Origin: Notospermus geniculatus
Taxonomy: Eukaryota > Nemertea > Pilidiophora > Heteronemertea > Lineidae
DNA length: 64,000 bases
Assembly: GCA_002633025.1 (NCBI GenBank)
Contig: NMRB01002025.1
Span: forward strand, 20,431 to 84,430
Direction: 5' to 3'
Shown here one piece after another: positions 36,310 to 45,559 of the stretch. How positions within the stretch are numbered: the first letter of the stretch is position 1; every line of letters starts with the position of its first letter. The notes beneath the pieces were generated by a model. That model saw nothing but the letters and a program-made list of their open reading frames with translations. It was not told the origin of the DNA and made no database searches. Made by a program: the position numbers and the translations under genes.

Positions 36310-36510
36310 TAAGCTCATCGTGTGGTGCGAGAGCAAAGGCATGGTGGTCATGCCTAGAGGTGATATTAATGCTCTACGTGTGGTGCGAGAGCTAAGGCAT
36401 GGTGGTCATGCCGGCATGGTGGTCATGCCTTGAGGTGATATTATTACTACCGGTACTCGTGTGGTGCGAGAGCTAATGGCGTGGTGGTCATGCCGGAATG
36501 GTATTAATGA
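36310..36510 (+). repeat. Degenerate tandem repeat
   Basis: Three units of cgtgtggtgcgagagc followed by ggcatggtggtcatgcc and gaggtgatatta. The unit is roughly 70 bp with internal deletions. Confidence 0.7.
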
Positions 36511-37195
36511 TGCCAGAGTGTTAATGCTCTGCGACGGATTGCAAGGGCTATATACAGGTCACATTAAAATGTTATAGGCCTATGGCCGAGGAAGGGATGA
36601 CATATTTATTCAAAGTTCACTCATTCTGCTGTGTAGGGACGAGAGCTGCGCAAGGGCTGTATTGAGAAAGATATCGCAGTCCTCTCTATGGCTGGTATTG
36701 TATTGTACACCTCTTGTCATGCTTGTATGTGCTCAGTACAATCAGGTGGGGTAGCAATGCGAAACAGTTGGGTGCACGGGTTTGAAAGGGAGCGGAATCA
36801 TATTACATTATATAATTCGTTTGTTGGCATTGGCTTATTTTTATGTGTGTGAATGGAAAGTCTTATTGGTAGAGGCGACGCCAGTTCGGTTTGTTGGGAA
36901 GGGTTTACAAAGGGATATAATTCGATTTTGGTTGCTTTCGGCTTCGACCGAGGGATTCTAATTCCCTAGGGAGGGGTTTACCCCTTCCACCGGTTGGGGC
37001 CGGGAGCCTCCGAGGCAAGGTATTTATGGGCGCCGGTGTTATTGGATTTGGGGCCCCTGGCTCCAACCGAAGAGACCCGAGGTTTTTAGAATGTTTGAGT
37101 ACTGAAGAATAATTAAAAAGGCATTGGTTTTCTTGTGATCAATAGTTACTCCCAGAGGTTTTTGTTCCGGTTTTTTTTTAGTTTTGGGGAGAGTT

Positions 37196-37303
37196 TTGGG
37201 GGAGTATTGGGAGGAAGAGTATTGGGAGGAAGAGTATTGGGAGATTGAGTATTTGGAGATTGAGTATTGGGAGATTGAGTATTGGGAGAGTGATTATCGG
37301 GGG
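37196..37303 (+). repeat. 15-bp tandem repeat
   Basis: About seven units of gagtattgggaggaa or gagtattgggagatt. The unit is a multiple of three, so it reads as a repetitive open frame, but neighbouring sequence does not support a gene. Confidence 0.8.
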
Positions 37304-37418
37304 TTGTATATTGGTCGCGTATCGTGGATGGAGAGGCTTCTGGCGAATGCCTCTCATCCCCAATACTTTATCGTCAAGGAGAAGTGAGAGATTTCGCTGA
37401 TCACTCGGGAACTGCTAA

Positions 37419-37475
37419 GGTCACGAGTGATCTTGCGAAATCGCGAACTTCGATCGTGGTCATTTCGAATGAGGA
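37419..37475. repeat. 57-bp repeated block, copy 2
   Basis: Direct copy of 36167-36223, about 1.25 kb away in the same orientation. It might be a terminal direct repeat remnant of an element between the copies, but no other long-terminal-repeat feature is seen. Confidence 0.7.
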
Positions 37476-38271
37476 TATCGGACAAGCGGTGGCGAAGGGA
37501 GAGGCGTGTCAGATGTATTCTGGATGGGGCCGACGGGGATGCGGGTTAGAGAACTCCTCTCGGTTGCTTTTCCCCGCCCGCCCTCCCTCCCTATGACACT
37601 CCATTGGGCGCATNAATCACAGCAACCTCAGATCTGTTAAGGGAATTTCTCTAATAACTTTTTTATTCCACCAGGTATCTTCTCCCGGTTTTCAGAAAAA
37701 TGATCAGTAAATCGGCCTCTACAAATGCAATCCCTTGGTTGTTTTATTCCTGTTTTGATATAAAAGTCATTAACACTAACCGCTAAGTGATTAAGGAGGT
37801 GTTACACCGTCTCGAGTTCAGAATTCTATGTGTTACAGATCTGTCAAGTAAGTCAGCCGTCTTGTTTTCACTTGGAGATAGACCTTCTTTTCAAGATGTT
37901 ATTCGAAGATTTTATGCAAGCTATAGCCGTAGAACATTTAGAAAGGGCTGATAACCATGTTCGAACGTCTGCTACAAATTCCTAGCCACCGAGGTACACA
38001 TCAGATTGACTGTAGGCCAGTTAGAGGAGATAACTGACGAGTTTCATGCATAGCGAAATCAAGGGAGAGCAAGGCATGTTACACATCAGATATGGGACAG
38101 CAGTGCGGCAAGTCTGTGAGTTTCAGTGAATCATTTCCTGGCAAGTCTACAGATTACTGGGAAATGTTAACACCGTGTCAACAAGCTGTTAGCACCATGT
38201 TAACATCATGTTAACACGGTGTTAACTAGAGCACGGTCTGACATGCTGTTTAGGGGTCCAGGTTAACACTA

Positions 38272-38517
38272 AAGCCTAGTTTATACTTCGACGCAAGACC
38301 ATCGGCGTCCGACGCCCGATCAAATCTGGACGCCGACTTCACGGAATTGATTCATAGTCCAACGTACTTTAGCGACGGCGACCCGTTATGAAACGACTCC
38401 AGTAATAACAGCCTCGCGATCGGACGCCGACCAAATCGCACGACGGGGTCGGCGCCGAACGCAAGAACGCGCGTCGGTCGCCGGCGACGGTCGTGCGTCG
38501 AAGTATAAACTAGGCTT
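38272..38517. mobile_element. MITE with perfect 24-bp terminal inverted repeats
   Basis: Ends aagcctagtttatacttcga (continuing cgca) and the exact complement. The 246-bp interior is GC-rich with several inverted cgacgcc/ggcgtcg words. Flanks share aacact, a possible target duplication. Perfect ends suggest recent movement. Confidence 0.85.
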
Positions 38518-38885
38518 AACACTGACAGATCTGTTACACTAACACATAACACATAACACACCAAGATTCCTGAACTCGCCCAATGAGTGGAGTCTCCCTT
38601 TAATAATGATTCTGTCAGTCCTTATTTTAGCATGTTCCATAGAGGAAAATATAAAGTTTATTAGCAGTTTAGGCCTTTGTCAACACACTTTTACTTTTAT
38701 TTTGCGAATTGAACATGAAAAATGGAACGATCTGTTATAATTGTCTTGCAGCGTTTATCACCAAAGAAATCTATCGGTCGCCATCGATTTACCGGCCGTA
38801 TCAAACTTAACAAAAACCGCTATTTTTTAATCCTTCAGTGATCACAAGCTTTATCAATTTCCTTTAACGTTGGCTTTGTCCATTG

Positions 38886-38974
38886 CATATGCTATTAGAG
38901 TAAGGGATTTGTTTTTGCTATTAGAGTAAGGGATTTGTTTTTGCATATGCTATTAGAGTAAGGGATTTGTTTTT
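38886..38974 (+). repeat. Three-unit tandem repeat
   Basis: ctattagagtaagggatttg plus ttttt occurs three times, two of the units preceded by gcatatg. Units of 31 and 37 bp. Confidence 0.8.
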
Positions 38975-39104
38975 GGTTGTTTTCCTTCATTTTGGGGGGG
39001 ATCAAGAAGTGGACAAATAAACAACCACCGCTCCTTTTCCTAAGATCCTGCATGTATTTTCCTTCTCCCCGTGAGTTTAACTAACTACACTGTAAAAACT
39101 GGAG

Positions 39105-39570
39105 GGTGTCCCGTAGGTTATTTGCACATGACCCGCGGGTAAATCTCACCTATTCCCGTAGGTAAATAGGTTGTACCCACCGAGTAAGCTTGTCCCCAGT
39201 TTTACCCACGGTTCCAGGTAACCATTACCTTCAGTAATGAGCAAAGTCAGTCCCAGCTAATTGGGTAATCATTACCAATTGATGGGTATAATTTTCCCAG
39301 CGCTACAGGCAAAAATCACATATGGCTGTGGGTATCAAAAGGCAATAATTGCCCACGATTGTGGGTATAAATTGCCCACTGCCAGTGGGCAAAAATTGCA
39401 TATGAATCTGGAAACATTTCTCTTCAATTTGGGTTAAGGTTACCCATGTTTAATGGTAAAATTTCCGGCTCAGTGGGTTCAGATTAATTAAGTGGTAGGT
39501 TGAAATTACCTACGAGGGACGGGTTAGAGTTACTTTTTCAACCAGCATGTCCCCAGTTTTACCTGTGGGA
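39105..39570. repeat. Block dense in gggta/taccc words
   Basis: More than fifteen occurrences of gggta or taccc in both orientations within ~470 bp, many as short imperfect hairpins (for example cccgtaggtaaatagg, gtgggtataaattgccca). The word cccagttttacc occurs near both ends. It is non-coding; possibly a repeat-derived element. Confidence 0.5.
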
Positions 39571-40367
39571 CATGGGTAAAATAACCATGGAGCAGGCACT
39601 AATCACATGTTCCGCTGGCATTTGGAGCCCACTCAGAAATTGTGGTCTCATGCTAAAAAAAACACAAACAACACTATTATTTTGAACATCATTTTACTTA
39701 AAAAAATAAACCATACAGTGTGGGTGACAAAAACATTGTATCACCCACCACTCATATTTTTATCAAATTACAACTTAACAGATTACTGGTAAGGCACAAT
39801 AACTTGCCTTTAGGCAGCATCAAAATAAGTTGACAGAACCGGTAATGCAAATAACTGGCACAACAATACTGGTTGAATGGTTAAAAAAACAACTGCTTCC
39901 CTGCTCATCCACAGATAACTTTTCATTGTCAGTAAAATCACCTCAATGAAATAAACCACATGAATTACGTGCCTCTCTGCCAGGCAATTAAGGGCGACTG
40001 ATCATCAAAGAAGATAGCACGTGAGCAGGAAAACATCACCCTCAATGAGGGAATCACACTGGAAAAGAAAGTTCAATATCTTGATTGTCTGATAAAATAT
40101 CAGTAACAGCAGTATATAATATAGTCATATTGCATGGCCAAAGAAATGACCCCAAAGTAATTTTTAAAAAAATTCAACACTATGCAAGCTAGAAAGCTGA
40201 TATTGATGCCATGCAATAACATGGATATTAACCATCTCATGTAAAAATTTTACACCTGAATGTTGAAGAGTTTTGAAATTACAAAAGAATCAACATTTCT
40301 TGTATAATAATTTAATGCTGGACTGGGAAGCACACGATTTTCAGTGTACATGGTACAGATTTGGGGG

Positions 40368-40485
40368 CGATTTCACAAAAGGCGTTTAAGACTAAGACAC
40401 GTGTAACTTCACTATGCATGCACTTCCACCATGCATTTGATGAAGTTACATGTGTCTAAGTCTTAAATGCCCTTTGTGAAATCGG
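40368..40485. mobile_element. Palindromic MITE
   Basis: 118 bp, almost entirely inverted arms: cgatttcacaaaaggcgttt and its near complement, then aagactaagacac and gtgtctaagtctt. Non-coding. Confidence 0.85.
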
Positions 40486-40673
40486 CCTTTTTTTGTACTT
40501 GAAAGGGAGTTTGACGCTCTATTTCTTGTGCCACCCCATAGTACCGGTATTTATTTCAGTCTCGCATCAATTTTTTCATGTGAATTTTTTTCATGTCAAA
40601 ATTATTCAACCCTTTACGCCGGGCTGATTTTTTTACATCAGATGTTTAATAACCATATTATTGCATCATGTCT

Positions 40674-40745
40674 AATGAAATGGTCCATGGACCATGTGCT
40701 CACTGGGTTGGACATAATAGTCTAATGACAGAGGGAGGTACATAC
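40674..40745 (+). repeat. Block shared with the palindromic MITE at 54096
   Basis: aatggtccatggaccatgtg, ttggacata and taatgacagag occur here and in the interior of 54096-54245. The palindromic arms are absent here. Confidence 0.65.
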
Positions 40746-41300
40746 AGTTATGAGCAATCTGGGTCAAGTCATTCCCAGAAAAGACTTTTATGATTTTTGG
40801 GTTATGCCACCTGGCGGCCATATTGGATGTCCGATCGGGCTGGAACTTCACATGCAAGTAAAGGTCATCTGCAGGGGACCACATAGCACATTGGAGCGCT
40901 TTGGGTCAAGTCGTTCCTGAGTTACAGCACTTTGATGATTTTCGGGTTACGCCACCTGGTGGCCATATTGGATGTCCGATCGGGCCGAAACTTCACATGG
41001 ACATAAAGGTCATCTGCAGGGGGCCACATAGCACATTGGAGCGCTCTGGGTTAAGGCGTTCCTGAGTTACAGCACTTTGATGATTTTTGGGTTACGCCAC
41101 CTGGTGGCCATGTTTGAAGTCAAATCAGGCCGAAATTCAACATGGATGTAAAGGTCATCTAGATGGAGGTAAATATCAAATTTGAGCACTCAGCGTCAAG
41201 CCGTTCCTGAGTAATAGCACTTACTTGATTTTCAGGTTACGCCACCTGGCGGCCATATTGGATGTCCAATCGGGCCGAAACTTGGTATTTTTTAAGGTAC
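40746..41300 (+). repeat. Tandem repeat, ~146-bp unit
   Basis: About four units, anchored by gggttacgccacctggtggc at about 40799, 40945, 41091 and 41236, spaced 145-146 bp. Other shared words are aaggtcatctgcaggggg and cacattggagcgct. Another copy of the anchor occurs at 41527, two unit lengths on. Confidence 0.85.
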
Positions 41301-41755
41301 CCCTCCAATGCATGTTTATGCACGATATGAAGTTGCTCGGTGAAATAATGACAAACTGTGGCAGGTTCGTCACTTTTGTCGAACTTTGACCTCTGTGACC
41401 TTGAAAAGTAGGTCAAATCAAAAACCCGTTATATATGTTATGTATCCTTATTAGCTACACCTATGATAAAAATTTGGAGATGATCTAGTCATTAGTTCAG
41501 GAGTTATTGCACTTTTTGTGTTTTTGGTTTCCGCCACCTGGTGGCCAAACTGAGAGTCGAATGGGACCCAAACTTGGTGTCGTGGGTCATCTGACCTAGG
41601 GGTATATATGTACCAAGTTTCAGATCAATAGCTCCAGCGGTTACGAAACGTGCCCTGCTAACGGACAACGACGACGACGGACGACAACGACGGACGACGA
41701 CGGACGACGGACGCTGCACCATCGTAATAGCTCACCCCAGTGAGCTAAAAATCAA
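41301..41755 (+). repeat. Dispersed repeat ending in a gacgacgg tract and small palindrome
   Basis: It contains accttgaaaagtaggtcaaa, gataaaaatttggagatgat and tcattagttcaggagttat, all found again at 63440-63910. It ends in a (gac/gacgg)n tract and the inverted pair tagctcac/gtgagcta. Probably the tail of a mobile element related to the adjoining 146-bp array. Confidence 0.65.
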
Positions 41756-42035
41756 GGTCACAGCTTACACAGTGTTGAATTATTTAGATTACTTAAGGAG
41801 GGCATTTTTGGCCATCCAATATTTTTTTACAAGAGGTATATTTCTTTGTAAAACATACATGTATCAATGAAAGAAATTATGACTTTATCCACTACCGTAC
41901 TGGATGAGAGAATTAAAATTGTCCAAAAACAAGACTTCTTGACTGAGCAACCACATGACTTCCTTTCAGAAGGTTCAGGTAAAATCTGACCATCAGAAAA
42001 ACATTTGTCACGAAAATCACAATAACTCCAACCAG

Positions 42036-42517
42036 TTCACAGTTGGTCTTTGGTGGAAATTTTTTAAGTCCAAAAATTAGGCCAACAAAGGGAGGCCTAA
42101 GATGATTGGTATAAAAGTCAGATCACTTTAAAGGCACAAGTTCTCGGCCAAGTGCACTATGATTGATTTTGGGAGGGATCTATAATTGTAATAGACCCCT
42201 CTGATCAATTTCACAAAGGCCGGCCAGGGGTAATTCATGGTTCCCAAATCCATCACATTTTGTGGTTTGGACTGAGTCATTTGGTTCTTTGATGCCATGT
42301 CCTCAAGATCAACCTTGAATTACCCCTGGCCGGCATTGTGAAAGTGATCAGTACGGGTCTATTACAATTGATCCTTCCCAAAATCAATACATACTGCACT
42401 TGGCCGAGGACTTGCCACGAAAGTGATCTAAACTTTATACCAATCATCCTAGGCCTCCTTTGTGGGGGATAATTTTTGGACTTAGAAAATTTCTCGCAAA
42501 GACCAATAAACTGTGAA
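42036..42517. mobile_element. Foldback element with ~200-bp arms, inserted in duplicated gene sequence
   Basis: Arms about 42036-42235 and 42315-42517 are inverted copies: ttcacagttggtctttg against caaagaccaataaactgtga, aggcctaagatgattggtat against its complement, and ccggccaggggtaattca against tgaattacccctggccgg. No coding capacity. It interrupts the downstream copy of the 3' end of the C2H2 gene. Confidence 0.8.
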
Positions 42518-42897
42518 CTTCCTGTACTTTCTGGAACTGGTTTGCACAGTATAGTACGGCATAAAGTCTCTTAATTCTGTCAGAAACAGCATCATCAGTT
42601 TGAATCAACAGCATTGAATTACAGACAACCTGAACAGTATGGTACTTTGGCTCATAACCAACAGTATTCAGAACCTCAACTTCAACTGTCTTTTCTCCCT
42701 TGTTTATCAGAATGTGTCTTAATAAACCAAAGACAGGCATCTCATTCACAACATCATTAAGACGCAGAACAGTCTTACCAACTGAGTATTCATATCCATG
42801 AAAACAGATGGCTTCAACACTGACAACATTTGCAGGAAAAACCCCTGATCCAATCCATGTATGAAACCTCGTACCAACTTCGGTTCACTGACCAGGT
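42518..42897 (-). pseudogene. Partial duplicate of the C2H2/transposase-like gene 3' end
   Basis: Nearly identical to about 43005-43375 in the intact gene: it encodes the same NEMPVFGLLRHILINKGEKT stretch and the same preceding residues. An 8-base insertion relative to the intact copy changes the frame after VVCNSM. It lacks the rest of the gene. Upstream repetition of gatcagaaaaacatttgtca (41993 and 42898) marks the duplication boundaries. Confidence 0.8.
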
Positions 42898-42973
42898 TTG
42901 ATCAGAAAAACATTTGTCATGAAAATCACAATAACTCTCAACTGGTATACTCAACTCTCAACTGGTATACTGA

Positions 42974-45499
42974 TCAACCAGTGTAAGTGCTCCCCTTCAA
43001 ACAAACATACTTTCTGGAACTGGTTTGCACAGTATAATACGGCATTAAGTCTCTTAATTCTGTCAGAAACAGCATCATCAGTTTGGGCATTGAATTACAG
43101 ACAACCTGAACAGTATGGTACTTTGGCTCATAACCAACAGTATTCAGAACCTCAACTTCAACTGTCTTTTCTCCCTTGTTTATCAGAATGTGTCTTAATA
43201 AACCAAAGACAGGCATCTCATTCACAACATCATTAAGACGCAGAACAGTCTTACCAACTGAGTATTCATATCCATGAAAACAAATGGCTTCAACACTGAC
43301 AACATTTGCAGGAAAAACCCCTGATCCAATCCATGTATGAAACCTCGTACCAACTTCGCTTTCACTCTCCAAGACAACTGACTTACAGACAGAATCTGTC
43401 CGTAGAAATGTCTTCCCTGAAAGCTGAAGACACATCCATTCTTGATGCCTGGTAGCAACTGTCAAAGGCACATTTTTAAAATTTTTGCCCCTCACAACAT
43501 GACCCTTTTCTAAGCAGTTCATGCCTTCATAACGCATACACCAATGGTAACGCAATGGTCCAAAGCGAATGATCTGTGCAGGAATGTGAATCATGAAGTG
43601 ATGCTTTGGACGGAAACCATTTGGATATAACTTCACAAAACTGGACAGATGCAAAGCAATCAGATGCCTCAGGTATGACACATCTTCTGGTGTGATTTCA
43701 AAGGACAGGCACAATGACATAATCTTCAACAGTAGCAGGTAGCAAGAAAAGTGCTCATCATTTTCATCAAGTCCCAATTTCTCAACAAGCAGAAAAGGTA
43801 TCATGTAACCCAATGTGATCATTTGGGAAGAATACTGTGAGAGTTTGTTGCCAGTAAGATGCCTTTTTTCTATTCTACTTGGCCTGGAAGATGAATCACA
43901 AGGGAACTGGAATTCTTGTAAGAAGTTGTTCATTGCTGATAATGACAGCACCCTTTTCTCAAGTACGAAATGTTTCAAAAGCAGCCTGATTTCAACATTA
44001 AGTGTCCCTTCCAATAAAACATGCATCAAATCCTGAGGAAAGCACTTTGTTACATCAAAAAATGGTACTACATCAAGAGCACTGCGGTCGGTAATACCAA
44101 ACATCTTTGATAAACTTTTCCTGTCTTTTTTACTCTCAGCACTTTCTAGCTCACTACACTTTTGTCTATGCTTGTCAATATCCCTAGATTCACTATCTTC
44201 TGCACAAAGACATGATGGCAACTCCTTCTTTGAACGAAGACAGTTACGACAAGGTTTTTGTGCATTACCAACTGATTCTTTAAATCCACTCACCATGTTG
44301 CTACCGAGGGTATCTCCAGAAAACAAAATCATGGCCCCCCTGAACAGCCGTCGTTCTCCGTTAACAACCAATTCTACAGACTCATTCAGCTTTTTCAGTC
44401 CATCAATAAAGTTCTGCAAAAGCTTAGCAATACCATTCTGACCATATTTCTTAATATGACTTGTCCTTCCAACAGCTAGTAACTGAATTACTCTAAGGGA
44501 TGACCTCAGATGTGGGCGTATATTGGTTAACAGCCAGTAAAATATGCCAATTTTGTGCTTCTTTGCTTTTGATCCAAGAGCATTGGCTACTTCCAAATCA
44601 TCATAATATGCACATATTTGCAAAGCCTTGGGATCTGCAGAAAATATGGGATGCGACCTAAAAAACTCTCCATCACAGATATCACGGAGAACTCCATCTT
44701 CACTACAGTGTGGATTTTCAACTTCATGAAGAATGTCAGGATTCGAAAGGAGAACTTCAAGCTGGGCAAGGAAATCAACATAGTAAGCCTGATGTTTTAC
44801 CTTTTTCAACTGGCCTTTAACCCATTTGTACACCGTACCTAATTCTACACATTTGGGTTCAATCAAATTCAACTTTTCAACTGCGAACTTTTTTAACAAG
44901 AATGGTGAACGTACATTTTCAAAAGCTGTTGAAGGATCAAGATGTGTTCCACTGAATTCAAATATATCGGCCGTATTTTTCATTCCTTTTTCAGTCAACC
45001 TCTTAAGGACTTCAGTTTTCAATGAGTTAAACTGTTCTTCTAGAAGGTACTTTGTTTCGTCTATCACACCCTGCACAGCTGATTCAGTCAAATGATATTT
45101 GTGACGCAGGTTGAAAATGTATCTACCATGATTAACTGATTGGTCATCATTACAAGTCCATTCATCAGTTGTCTCTTCACCCACTTCCATATCATCTTGC
45201 GACACATCACCCGTTACTTCAAACTGGGTCAAGAAACAACTAGTTGAATCATGTGAAATTTCCATATCAGAACTTGTCCCCATATGTTCAGGGTCAGATA
45301 TTTTATCATAAGGCATGTCTGCATGTTTTCTAGCCATGTGTTTTCTAAGGGAATTGACTTTATCATAGCTCTCCAGGCAACTGGGGTACGGACAAGGAAT
45401 TATTAGATCCGGCTCATGCCGGTGGATTTTCTGAATGTGACTCAGGAACTCAGGAAAGAAATTAGTCGTGAATTTACAGTGAGAACACTTCTCTGCCAT
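42974..45499 (-). CDS. C2H2 zinc-finger protein with CACTA/Transposase_21-like core
   Basis: Intronless 841-residue frame. Residues ~5-26 and ~36-59 are two C2H2 fingers (CSHC...HIQKIH, then CPYPSC...HMARKH). An acidic linker follows (residues ~70-120). The core has YYDDLEVANALGSKAKKHKI, GDTLGSNMVSGF followed by a CRNC...CLC pair, DLMHVLLEGTL, and KHHFMIHIPAQI, RYEGMNCLEKGH. These resemble transposase-derived proteins of the Transposase_21/CACTA (EnSpm) group that occur in many copies in fish and marine invertebrates. Function here is unknown: it may be a mobile element gene or a domesticated one. Its start lies 60 bp after the stop of the SAMD3-like gene on the same strand. The open frame is intact, which argues for recent activity or constraint. 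Confidence 0.75.
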   Translation of the reverse strand: MAEKCSHCKFTTNFFPEFLSHIQKIHRHEPDLIIPCPYPSCLESYDKVNSLRKHMARKHADMPYDKISDPEHMGTSSDMEISHDSTSCFLTQFEVTGDVSQDDMEVGEETTDEWTCNDDQSVNHGRYIFNLRHKYHLTESAVQGVIDETKYLLEEQFNSLKTEVLKRLTEKGMKNTADIFEFSGTHLDPSTAFENVRSPFLLKKFAVEKLNLIEPKCVELGTVYKWVKGQLKKVKHQAYYVDFLAQLEVLLSNPDILHEVENPHCSEDGVLRDICDGEFFRSHPIFSADPKALQICAYYDDLEVANALGSKAKKHKIGIFYWLLTNIRPHLRSSLRVIQLLAVGRTSHIKKYGQNGIAKLLQNFIDGLKKLNESVELVVNGERRLFRGAMILFSGDTLGSNMVSGFKESVGNAQKPCRNCLRSKKELPSCLCAEDSESRDIDKHRQKCSELESAESKKDRKSLSKMFGITDRSALDVVPFFDVTKCFPQDLMHVLLEGTLNVEIRLLLKHFVLEKRVLSLSAMNNFLQEFQFPCDSSSRPSRIEKRHLTGNKLSQYSSQMITLGYMIPFLLVEKLGLDENDEHFSCYLLLLKIMSLCLSFEITPEDVSYLRHLIALHLSSFVKLYPNGFRPKHHFMIHIPAQIIRFGPLRYHWCMRYEGMNCLEKGHVVRGKNFKNVPLTVATRHQEWMCLQLSGKTFLRTDSVCKSVVLESESEVGTRFHTWIGSGVFPANVVSVEAICFHGYEYSVGKTVLRLNDVVNEMPVFGLLRHILINKGEKTVEVEVLNTVGYEPKYHTVQVVCNSMPKLMMLFLTELRDLMPYYTVQTSSRKYVCLKGSTYTG

Positions 45500-45559
45500 G
45501 TTTCAGCAACAAAAAAGATGGACTTCACACTTATGCTACATTTCAATGACATGAATGAT

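Larger units (their letters stand above)
34121..42035. other. Repeat-rich DNA without recognised genes
   Basis: It contains several MITEs, tandem repeats and repeated blocks (listed separately). The missing GMPPA 5' exon would be expected here if the order is right, but I do not see it. 36900-37080 is GC-richer (cctccgaggcaagg, ggcccctggctcc) and unassigned. 35280-36000 and 37620-38270 show no feature I can name. Confidence 0.45.

Noticed and set aside
37184-37387. Repetitive protein with WEEEYWE-type units
   Set aside because: It arises from a 15-bp tandem repeat whose unit is a multiple of three; no splice or homology support.
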